DNA from: Marivirga sericea
GTDB lineage: Bacteria > Bacteroidota > Bacteroidia > Cytophagales > Cyclobacteriaceae
Direction: 5' to 3'
Assembly: GCF_900177665.1 (NCBI RefSeq)
Contig: NZ_FXAW01000001.1
Span: 1,190,925-1,254,924 of the forward strand
DNA length: 64,000 nucleotides
The translations under genes were made by a program, and so were the position numbers. This document shows positions 27,591 to 34,582 of this stretch, piece by piece (position 1 is the stretch's first letter; each line of letters begins with the position of its first letter). A model generated the notes under the pieces. It made no database searches, was not told the origin of the DNA, and worked only from the letters and a program-made list of their open reading frames with translations.

Positions 27591-29117
27591 ATGAGAATTG
27601 CTAAGGAAAGAATTACACTAAAAAAACAAGCCACTAAATACGATTACTATATTCTTAAGTATAAAATTCAAAACTATATTACCACCGGAAGCGAGTACAC
27701 AATTTCAGCACTCTATAATAATGACATTGTCAAGCTCAATAATAACCAATTGAAAAAGGGTAAATTAGTAAACATTCCAAATGCTGACAAAGGCAATCTA
27801 TTTTTTGAAAATGAGAAGCAAAGAATAAGATATGTATTTGATTATCTAATTGGTAAATCAATAGCACCCAATAATAAAATTATAAATTACTATCTATATG
27901 AAAATTATAACGATGTTTTAAACTACTTAGAATTTAATACAGAGGGTGACGAAAATCTATTATTTGATGAAAATCTATATTTAGATGACATTACTAATGA
28001 GGGTAAGGACGGACTTAGTTATATAACAAACCATATACCTAACAACAAGGAGGAAAAAGAGATACAAAAACAAAATGAAGAGGATTACAGGATTTCGGAG
28101 TTAGAAAAAATTGATTTAGAATACATCTTCAAGAAACACCTTTATGAGACAGGAGACGGAAACAGTAATCATAATAGAGTTTTACACCTGCTAAGCTACT
28201 ATAAAGAGAAAAACAAAATACCTATTCTACATTATAGCGAATTTAGTAGGTCATTTATTGATAAGTTAATACGCTTTGCCATCGCTAATGGATATAAGAT
28301 TGATAATTCCAAAGTGGCACGGTACAAGATTTCAGTAATTAAAAAATTGGCTTCGTCATTACGGAAATACGGTGACTGGCTAGACCAAAATGAATTTGAA
28401 ATAAATCTTAATTATGCAAGATTTAAATTAATATCCGGGAACAAAAAAGATGCACATATTAGGTACGTGGTAAAGGATGAAATTAATGTATGGGCTATCA
28501 GTGGCGAGGAATTAGAAATCATTAGGAAATTTGATTTTAACAAAGTAAAGGACAGTGAAAGGAGAAACAGGCTTGAAAAAACTAGGGACTTATTTTTAAT
28601 TGATGTTTACTTAGGTGGCTTAAGGATAGGGAATTTAACAGGACTTACTAAAAAGAGTTTTCACGTTGCCCCTAACGGAAGGCATAAGGTTACTTATAAA
28701 AGCAGTAAAACAGGAGTAATGATAACTAATACTATTCCAAATTTCGCACTTCCATTAATTCAAAAGTATGATTTTGATTTTACTAACTTCTTTAAATACT
28801 CTCAAAACTATAATGAGCAGCTAAAAGAGATGGCAAAGGAAATGGAGCTTAACAGGTTAATAACTCAATACGAAACCTATGCACACCTAGAAGAGCCACA
28901 ACGGTACGAAATGCCAATGCATAGTATATTTTCATCTAAGGCAGGACGTAAAGCACTAATTAGCTTACTATATAATACATTGGATGCAAAAGGCGAACAT
29001 AAATACAGTTTAGAACAAATAGCTAAAATCACTGACCATTCAATGAGTTCAATTAAACACTACCTAGCTATTGAGGTAGACCAAACAGCTAAAATGTTAG
29101 ATGACTTAGAACTGTAG
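27591..29117 (+). CDS. int: Tyrosine recombinase (integrase) of the element
   Basis: The 508-residue protein would cut and join attP and attB. Residues 1-290 contain a long arm-binding/SAM-like region. The catalytic domain, about 300-500, has Arg in GGLRIGNL, Lys in KSSKTGV, a box II with Arg in SKAGRKALIS, His in ITDHSM and Tyr in KHYLAIEV. It begins about 175 bases inside attL and reads inward. It differs from XerD at 16203 in size and motifs. The long N-terminal region fits recognition of the 11-mer arm sites. Confidence 0.88.
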   Translation: MRIAKERITLKKQATKYDYYILKYKIQNYITTGSEYTISALYNNDIVKLNNNQLKKGKLVNIPNADKGNLFFENEKQRIRYVFDYLIGKSIAPNNKIINYYLYENYNDVLNYLEFNTEGDENLLFDENLYLDDITNEGKDGLSYITNHIPNNKEEKEIQKQNEEDYRISELEKIDLEYIFKKHLYETGDGNSNHNRVLHLLSYYKEKNKIPILHYSEFSRSFIDKLIRFAIANGYKIDNSKVARYKISVIKKLASSLRKYGDWLDQNEFEINLNYARFKLISGNKKDAHIRYVVKDEINVWAISGEELEIIRKFDFNKVKDSERRNRLEKTRDLFLIDVYLGGLRIGNLTGLTKKSFHVAPNGRHKVTYKSSKTGVMITNTIPNFALPLIQKYDFDFTNFFKYSQNYNEQLKEMAKEMELNRLITQYETYAHLEEPQRYEMPMHSIFSSKAGRKALISLLYNTLDAKGEHKYSLEQIAKITDHSMSSIKHYLAIEVDQTAKMLDDLEL

Positions 29118-29239
29118 TACCTTATGTAATATAAGAAGCAATCCAACTGATAAGTTTCCACCGACAGGTAACAAATAATTTAGACACTATCCCAAAAAGT
29201 GTGTAGCTAAAAATTTTGTAGATAGTGTTTAAGATTAAA

Positions 29240-29665
29240 TTAGTACTTCATCATATTATCAACAGTGTATTTCATAAAATATAAATTATCTTTTATATAG
29301 ATATCATCCTTACCATCACCACCAATCCACATTGGTTTTATAAAATCATTAAGCTTTTTGATTTTATCGTAATAGCTGAAAATTAATTCACCTGTTGAGT
29401 TTACAATCAAATCATTCTTGGTTGTGTTGTCGAGGGCTAAATATTCCATAATGGTTTTGCTGAGTGTGTAATAATCTATCAATGAATTTCTGTCAAAAGT
29501 TTTTACAATATCATTCATTATATCGGTATCATCATCAATACTATCAGTCGGACTAAAACCATTTAAGTCATCCATATACTTTAATAGTTTATCTTCAACT
29601 ATCTGGTAAATAGCCATATGAATTTTGTGTTGAAGTTCCACTTGGTTTTCTTGTGTGGTTGTCAT
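29240..29665 (-). CDS. Hypothetical element protein, 141 aa
   Basis: I do not recognise a family. The protein is acidic, predicted mostly helical, and lacks signal or membrane segments. It is the only gene on the minus strand in the left half of the element, converging on the integrase gene and reading away from the HTH gene. Its 360-base upstream region is shared with that gene, which suggests a divergent regulatory region. Confidence 0.65.
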   Translation of the reverse strand: MTTTQENQVELQHKIHMAIYQIVEDKLLKYMDDLNGFSPTDSIDDDTDIMNDIVKTFDRNSLIDYYTLSKTIMEYLALDNTTKNDLIVNSTGELIFSYYDKIKKLNDFIKPMWIGGDGKDDIYIKDNLYFMKYTVDNMMKY

Positions 29666-30025
29666 AGTAGATTTTTTAGTTTGATTCTAAAACAAACATA
29701 ATCAATGAATTAGCGTGGAGTTGAAAAAATATAATATTTATTTTTCAATGCACCTATAGATTCTACAGCCATCAACCCACCCCCCAGGGGTATGGGGGAA
29801 GGATTCACATTCTGAGGGTCTTTCTGAATATCACACAAATAGAAGAACGTTCGTTTCCCCAAAATTTTTTACCTAAAGGGGGTGTGAAATTAATTCTCTG
29901 AAAAAGAAATATTTGACCCCTTATGGAGTATTTAAATACATAGGGGGAGATAGAATTACCCACCTATCAAAAAATCACTTAAAACGCCTAAATGAGAGGC
30001 GTTAATTAGATGAAATATAGAAATA
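29666..30025. promoter_or_regulatory. Divergent control region with C/G-tract hairpin
   Basis: In this AT-rich element this region stands out. CCCCCC (29780-29785) faces GGGG (29787-29790) and GGGGG (29794-29798), and more G5 tracts occur near 29877-29881 and 29943-29947. A hairpin AACGCCT (29983-29989) / AGGCGTT (29997-30003) lies 22 bases before the HTH start. It could hold the HTH-protein operator, a replication origin or both. Confidence 0.45.
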
Positions 30026-30283
30026 ATGACTAAAAACAAGACTAAAAATTTAATAGAATATCACCAATTAAAAGAACTAATTGACAGGCACTATATAAAA
30101 CAGCATTTAAGGCAATTAGGAATAAATCAATCTCAATTAGCGAGAATGCTTGGTGTAGATAATAAATATGTGAACAAATTAATTAGTGGAAAAATCGGTT
30201 TGTCTTCTGGTCGAAAGCTTTCCATATTCTACATTTTCAAAGACTTATATAGTCAAAATAATAACAGCAGTAAAAACAATTAA
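30026..30283 (+). CDS. Small XRE-like HTH DNA-binding protein
   Basis: The 85 residues contain a helix-turn-helix of about residues 28-60 (LGINQSQLARMLGVDNKYVN), with the glutamine-rich first helix typical of XRE proteins. It starts after a conserved hairpin and ends five bases before the capsid gene, so they form one transcript. It probably controls element excision or structural gene expression, as similar regulators do in satellites. Confidence 0.8.
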   Translation: MTKNKTKNLIEYHQLKELIDRHYIKQHLRQLGINQSQLARMLGVDNKYVNKLISGKIGLSSGRKLSIFYIFKDLYSQNNNSSKNN

Positions 30284-30288
30284 AAGAA

Positions 30289-31215
30289 ATGATTTTCAAT
30301 TTAGAAAGTATCAATGAAATATTAGAAGCTTCCCAAGTGGGAGCAAAAAAGAATGATAGTCCATTATGGACAAATAGCGAAGAATTAGAGAAGTATATGA
30401 AAACTTCGACAGGAATAAATTTCTCAATTACAGATATTGAAGGAATTATCCGACCAAAGAAATCTGAATTCTCAACATTAAAGAATTTAGAGCCAAAGCC
30501 AACAATATTGGAACGCCTTGGTGTTAATATATGGGATAGTTCAATGAGTGGAGTTGATGGTATCAAAGCCCCTAATTTAGCAAACCTAGATTTTGAGTTT
30601 GTAAATGAAGGTGAAGAAGCTCAAGACGGAGTTAATGCAGTACCACATTTGCAGTATAGAAATAATTTTGTCACTGGGATTGTGGAATTACAAAAGCCAA
30701 ATTTTATTGGGAAAACTCCAGAAGAAATTAACCAATGGTTATTGATTGAGACAAAAAGAGCTATTCACGAAGCTATTTTTAAAAAATTAGTCTCTAAAAT
30801 AACAGCTTTATCGGCTGTTAGTGGCTACACGTCAATAGATACGGCAAAAACTTACAGTTTAGCAGATTTCAACGCATTAGAGCAAGCCAATACAGGCGAC
30901 TACAGCGAATTAAAATATTTAGTAAGCTCATTTACAGCGAGAAAATTAAAAACAACTGACAGCGGTTACAATCAACCTTTATTAGCTAATAGATTGGTAA
31001 ATGATATACAAACTTATGTGAGAAAAGAAGTTGCAAATGATTGTGTAATCCTTGGGGATTTCTCTAAGGTGGGTATTATGGTTCACGGAATGAACATCTT
31101 CACAGACCAATACACGAAAATGAATGACGGTATATTACAAATGCGTGTAATTTCTCATTGTGATTTACATTTATTAGATAATTCAGCATTCACCACTGGA
31201 AAAAACTTTGAATAA
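30289..31215 (+). CDS. HK97-fold major capsid protein-like
   Basis: The 308-residue protein has the order of HK97-type capsid segments. An N-terminal stretch precedes a GIKAPNL..LDFEFVNEGEEAQ region like the E-loop part. A PVS-like strand and spine helix follow (about 120-170). The C-terminal part ends in VILGDFSKVGIMVHG...LQMRVISHCDLHLLDNSAF, matching the HK97 gp5 pattern (LVGDF, then MVTIRAEERLALAVYRPEAF). No protease, portal or terminase gene is near. The assignment is by pattern only; an encapsulin or another HK97-fold protein is the main alternative. Confidence 0.65.
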   Translation: MIFNLESINEILEASQVGAKKNDSPLWTNSEELEKYMKTSTGINFSITDIEGIIRPKKSEFSTLKNLEPKPTILERLGVNIWDSSMSGVDGIKAPNLANLDFEFVNEGEEAQDGVNAVPHLQYRNNFVTGIVELQKPNFIGKTPEEINQWLLIETKRAIHEAIFKKLVSKITALSAVSGYTSIDTAKTYSLADFNALEQANTGDYSELKYLVSSFTARKLKTTDSGYNQPLLANRLVNDIQTYVRKEVANDCVILGDFSKVGIMVHGMNIFTDQYTKMNDGILQMRVISHCDLHLLDNSAFTTGKNFE

Positions 31216-31224
31216 TTAATTCTT

Positions 31225-31327
31225 TTATTCTTTCATCGAGGTGGATTGCCTGCAAAAGTCGCTTAAAAAGCAGTTGCAGGCGTGAAGCCTTATTCTTTCA
31301 GAAATGGGATGCATTAGTTTGCATTCC
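31225..31327. repeat. Nested hairpins flanked by direct repeats
   Basis: Direct repeats TTATTCTTTCA (31225-31235 and 31290-31300) bracket a stem GCCTGCAA (31248-31255) / TTGCAGGC (31274-31281). The loop holds a smaller hairpin, GCTT/AAGC (31261-31271). A second stem, GGGATGCA (31306-31313) / TGCATTCC (31320-31327), follows. It lies between the capsid gene and the next gene. It may be a terminator, replication origin or packaging site; none is proven. Confidence 0.55.
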
Positions 31328-31366
31328 TATTTTAACTTTAACATTTAAAAAATTAATTATTCAATT

Positions 31367-31519
31367 ATGAAAACTAATGACATTAAAATAAGGGCAACTT
31401 TAACAAATAAGGAAATTGACCATTTAAAAAGACATTACGCAAACAAAGCAAATAGTAAATCTTATGAAGCTGAATTTCAAAGAGATAAAAATATCTTGGA
31501 TAAGCTAAAAAATAATTAA
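31367..31519 (+). CDS. Small basic protein, 50 aa
   Basis: The 50-residue protein MKTNDIKIRATLTNK... ends KLKNN. It is basic, predicted helical, and follows the hairpin region after the capsid gene. No family recognised. The ATG and stop are clean, and it lies in the same direction as capsid and Rep genes. It could be a scaffold, DNA-binding or replication accessory protein. Confidence 0.55.
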   Translation: MKTNDIKIRATLTNKEIDHLKRHYANKANSKSYEAEFQRDKNILDKLKNN

Positions 31520-31633
31520 ACTAAGAATGAACTTTTTCCGGTTGAAAATTGTGTCAATATTTCAATCAAAAGTAGTCACCCACTACACAATAATAACAAT
31601 TAGTTAAAGCCATTTAAAAGTGGTATAACTGTT

Positions 31634-31759
31634 TTGAAAAATTTAACTATTACCATACTTCCAATAACTGGAAGTTTTACCGATTTATTACAAAAGAAAG
31701 CATTTAGAATGCCTGATAATCTTAGCCTAGATTTTCAAGTATTCAATGTCAATTCATAA
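31634..31759 (+). CDS. Possible 41-aa ORF with TTG start overlapping rep
   Basis: From TTG at 31634 the frame reads KNLTITILPITGSFTD and ends in VNVNS at 31759, overlapping the rep start at 31746. It has no known family and may be noncoding. Confidence 0.25.
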   Translation: MKNLTITILPITGSFTDLLQKKAFRMPDNLSLDFQVFNVNS

Positions 31760-33125
31760 AACATCGTACCCCTCCACCCTACCTAATAAGCAGGGTATCG
31801 ACCTACGATGTGATTTATCATTTCGTAGTCATAACAGTAATAATTACAATAATGGATTCTTAAGATTAGATTCGTTAGCTATTACTTATCTATTACCTGA
31901 TACTTATACTATTGTTTTAGAGACTAGTAAAACCATTATACAACAAATATTAGATAATGAATTATTTTCTATTGGGGATTATCAGATAAAAGAGATAGAT
32001 AATAAATCTACCGTATATCTCAATTCATATTCAATTTATTTGGATAGTGAAAGATTTGGCACTTTGTATTTAAATAGCACCAAAAACAAACAACACGTAG
32101 GATTTAAAGTCGATAATCTATTTTTATATAACAATGAACCACAGTTAATAAAAACTCATCTGGAAAGCTTAGAAGAAGCTTTTGAAATAGAGTTTAATAA
32201 CATCAATTACGTAGAATTAGCTTATGATACTTTAGAGCAAATCAGAGATGAATTTGGGGAAGTTTTTTATAATTCTGATTCCATCAAATTCAACAAGAAC
32301 CCTCTTTACTCATTAGGTAGTAAATATTATATAGATGCTTTGCACAACTTTGCAACCTTTTGCAGTGGCAGCAAAAAGAACACCGGTAAAGTAATTGCTA
32401 TTTACAATAAGACCGAGGAAGTAAAAGAGCAATCAAAGAAAAAGAATAATAAAGAGCCACAATTGGCAATTATCAATGAGCAATTACAGAATAATAACGA
32501 TACTGACGTAAACAGAATAGAGAGCCGTATTTCTCAGAAATATATCACTCAATATGAGAAGAAAGTAATTGAGCCTATTAACCTTGACTACATTTTCAAT
32601 CCTGAAAAGCAGCAAGAAATATTTAAATATACTGTAGGTGACCTACTAAAAATAAAAATATTGGATTCTAAAAAATGGGATAAAAACGGAAATGATAAGT
32701 ACAATTACTTTGAGATTCTAAATTTTGACCATTTCAATTCACCGTTAACCTTTAAGCAATCTGATATGGATAAAATTGCTAATGGTTACACTCCTGAACA
32801 TAAGGGAACTATCGTTAAAAATTTGACTGATAGAGAAGTATATAATCAAATCAATAGATTAACTCAAAACGGCTTAAAGGGCAATTTTGATAGTTACTTA
32901 TTTGATTGTGATGATAGTGATTTACAAATTATAAAAGATGCTGTGTATGAAAATAAGCTTAATAAAAAAGATAGTGCCTATTATGTAAAAATGCTAAATG
33001 GGTGGGTAAAAAGCTATGATAAACCTAGGCTTAACCCCATTGCATCATTAACCATTAAAAAGTTTATCGAGCATTTACAAAATAATTATATAATTTTTCA
33101 TAAAACAGAATACTTTTTCAATTAA
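31746..33125 (+). CDS. Replication initiation-like protein (Rep_trans-like)
   Basis: The 459-residue protein looks like a rolling-circle-type initiator. It has a YVELAYDTLEQI segment, then LYSLGSKYYID.., a GSKKNTGKVIAIYNKTEEVKE strand-rich stretch and a VNRIESRISQKY motif like the R-E-R core of the Rep_trans family. No classic HUH pair is obvious. A C-terminal helical region follows. If right, the element can replicate after excision. Alternative: an unrelated DNA-binding protein of the element. Confidence 0.55.
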   Translation: MSIHKTSYPSTLPNKQGIDLRCDLSFRSHNSNNYNNGFLRLDSLAITYLLPDTYTIVLETSKTIIQQILDNELFSIGDYQIKEIDNKSTVYLNSYSIYLDSERFGTLYLNSTKNKQHVGFKVDNLFLYNNEPQLIKTHLESLEEAFEIEFNNINYVELAYDTLEQIRDEFGEVFYNSDSIKFNKNPLYSLGSKYYIDALHNFATFCSGSKKNTGKVIAIYNKTEEVKEQSKKKNNKEPQLAIINEQLQNNNDTDVNRIESRISQKYITQYEKKVIEPINLDYIFNPEKQQEIFKYTVGDLLKIKILDSKKWDKNGNDKYNYFEILNFDHFNSPLTFKQSDMDKIANGYTPEHKGTIVKNLTDREVYNQINRLTQNGLKGNFDSYLFDCDDSDLQIIKDAVYENKLNKKDSAYYVKMLNGWVKSYDKPRLNPIASLTIKKFIEHLQNNYIIFHKTEYFFN

Positions 33126-33171
33126 TGAAGTATTTATAAAAGTTGAACAACGTTTTTTTTCAGAACAGTAT

Positions 33172-33203
33172 AAAGTCGAAGGTGTGGTAAGCCTTCGGCT
33201 TTT
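33172..33203 (+). terminator. Likely terminator after rep
   Basis: AAAGTCGAAGG (33172-33182) and CCTTCGGCTTT (33192-33202) form a stem with one G-T pair and a 9-base loop, ending in T4. Confidence 0.6.
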
Positions 33204-33271
33204 ACACTATAACTATTAATAAATTAATAGTTTCTGATTCCACCAGACCAAAAGAAAACAACTAGTATAAA

Positions 33272-33616
33272 TTATAATAGTCCTATAAGAGAAATCACTA
33301 ATCCCACAATAGAAACTATTATTGCAATATTTGCTCTAATTCTATTTTTCTTTAGAATTTCAAATTTCTCAATATATTCAATTCCCGTTGCCGATATGGT
33401 GTATGATTTACCAATTTCAGTATTAGCAAAAGTTTCATCTAATTGATTAATAAAACCAATACTTACTAGATAATGAAATATTCCAAATTTATCTGATGCA
33501 TTAATGGAATTTAGCATTTCAACATCTTGTACCGGTTCATTAAATTCTTCATAAATTTGTTTCAAAACGTTGTAATTCTTAATTCTTTTCATCGTGCCCT
33601 TTTTTACATTCTTCAT
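33272..33616 (-). CDS. Small winged-helix-like protein with C-terminal membrane anchor
   Basis: The 114 residues start with a basic region, then a winged-helix-like stretch (about 15-85: LNSINASDKFGIFHYLVSIG, ITATG-like wing). The C-terminus is a membrane segment (IAIIVSIVGLVISLIGLL). Function unknown; tail-anchored regulators and exclusion proteins have this layout. It lies at the right edge, on the opposite strand to rep, as cargo genes often do. Confidence 0.6.
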   Translation of the reverse strand: MKNVKKGTMKRIKNYNVLKQIYEEFNEPVQDVEMLNSINASDKFGIFHYLVSIGFINQLDETFANTEIGKSYTISATGIEYIEKFEILKKNRIRANIAIIVSIVGLVISLIGLL

Positions 33617-33963
33617 AAATATAACAGGGAGAATTTATAAATCTTTTATTCAGAACAAATTCCAGTGGTTTAAAGAGGTTGGTTTTTCCTTTTTTATGAT
33701 ACGGAGTATAAAAGGCAAGGCTACTGCAAGTAACCAACTACCGGAAGTTTTCTTTTTATGGTAACTTAGCAGTAGGCTTTCCATCACTTTTCAAGTGATA
33801 ACATATCATCACTACCACAACTAATGATAATACATCACCACTAACACAAGTAATCGCAATAGGCGACATTTTGAGCCGTGCAACAGGCACAGAGGCGAAA
33901 AAATGGAAGCCGAACATTGTGATTGCTAACTTATCAGTTTATCACTACATTAATAAATAGAAG
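33617..33963. other. Region with 15-bp imperfect inverted repeat
   Basis: CTACTGCAAGTAACC (33721-33735) pairs with GGTAACTTAGCAGTAG (33760-33775), with one-base bulges and a 24-base T-rich loop. Short direct repeats, CATCAC.A..ACAA, follow at about 33793-33850. No ORF of note. It may be an origin or recognition site. Confidence 0.45.
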
Positions 33964-34134
33964 CTAAGAAGCAAAAATCATCATTACAATTGCTATTGCT
34001 ATTGATACACTAATTACAAATAGAAGGAAGTTTTTAATGAAACCAGTATTACTAGCAATCTGCTTGTTGCTAATTGCTATTCTTTCAAGTAATTCCTTTT
34101 CAGATAGTTCAGAAACTTTTTTTGATTCTGCCAT
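33964..34134 (-). CDS. Small membrane protein, 56 aa
   Basis: MAESKKVSELSEKELLERIA is a charged helical start, followed by a single hydrophobic segment (about 34-54, FLLFVISVSIAIAIVMMIF). The ORF is clean with ATG and TAG. It is the last gene before the right att site. Family unknown. Confidence 0.5.
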   Translation of the reverse strand: MAESKKVSELSEKELLERIAISNKQIASNTGFIKNFLLFVISVSIAIAIVMMIFAS

Positions 34135-34220
34135 TCATTTAATTTTTAGTTGAACTGTCAATATAACTCAATTAATTGAAAATAGTTATAAAACCGAATA
34201 TAAACAGACTGAAATTAAAG

Positions 34221-34282
34221 AATACCCTTTTATGGGCTAATTTAAATGGAGATAAGGTGTTTTTTTGTTATAAAAGGGTATT
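34221..34282. repeat. Right arm-type sites (two AAAAGGGTATT copies)
   Basis: An inverted copy lies at 34221-34231 and a direct copy at 34272-34282. With three more near attL they bracket the element, which supports arm-site function for its integrase. Confidence 0.7.
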
Positions 34283-34292
34283 TAAAAAACAT

Positions 34293-34333
34293 AAAAAAAC
34301 CTCTAACTTCCTGATTATCATTTAGTTAGAGGT
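34293..34333 (-). terminator. Element-supplied terminator for tRNA-Cys
   Basis: On the minus strand, just after the tRNA, ACCTCTAACT pairs with AGTTAGAGGT (34299-34308 and 34324-34333), followed by seven Ts. The host's original terminator copy is now left of attL at about 27351-27397, so the element brings a replacement. Confidence 0.75.
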
Positions 34334-34342
34334 AAAAATAAT

Positions 34343-34360
34343 GAGGTCACGAGCGGATTC
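34343..34360. repeat. attR core, within the tRNA-Cys 3' end
   Basis: This is the same 18 bases as attL. It covers the T-arm 3' side and acceptor stem of the tRNA, a usual target for tyrosine integrases. Confidence 0.88.
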
Positions 34361-34414
34361 GAACCGCTGTAGATGGTTTTGCAGACCACTGCCTAGCCAC
34401 TCGGCCACGTGACC
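34344..34414 (-). tRNA. tRNA-Cys (anticodon GCA)
   Basis: The 71-nt cloverleaf on the minus strand has acceptor GGTCACG/CGTGACC, a D arm with GAGTGGCTAGGC, anticodon loop CTGCAAA (anticodon GCA; plus-strand TGC at 34380-34382), T-arm GCGG.TTCGAATCCGC and discriminator U. CCA is not encoded. It remains intact because the element carries the matching 3' end. Confidence 0.95.
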
Positions 34415-34521
34415 TTAACCGCTTTTGCGATTGCAAAAATAGACATATTATTGAGCATCTCAAACAGAGAACGTTAATAATTACCAAATAATTTTAACTG
34501 CAGAGCTATTAAAAAAGCAAT

Positions 34522-34555
34522 AAAAAAGCCACCTACTTATTAAATAGATGGCTTT
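34522..34555 (-). terminator. Intrinsic terminator of rpsA
   Basis: On the minus strand AAAGCCATCTA pairs with TAGGTGGCTTT (G-T pair allowed), followed by a T run. It lies about 30 bases after the rpsA stop. Confidence 0.75.
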
Positions 34556-34582
34556 CAGTATATTATAAAAAACTAAGACTTA

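Larger units (their letters stand above)
27398..34360. mobile_element. Integrative element in tRNA-Cys carrying integrase, capsid protein and Rep
   Basis: The boundaries are set by an 18-bp direct repeat, one copy inside the tRNA-Cys 3' end at 34343-34360 and one at 27398-27415. Five copies of AAAAGGGTATT lie near the two ends like arm sites. Genes between are a tyrosine recombinase, a 141-residue unknown, an HTH protein, an HK97-like capsid protein, a 50-residue protein, a Rep-like protein and two small membrane proteins. Base composition is more AT-rich than the flanks. No portal, terminase, protease or tail gene is present, so it cannot be a complete tailed prophage. A phage satellite is the best reading. 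Confidence 0.88.

Noticed and set aside
27398..34360. Complete tailed prophage
   Set aside because: There is no portal, terminase, protease, tail or lysis gene within the att boundaries.
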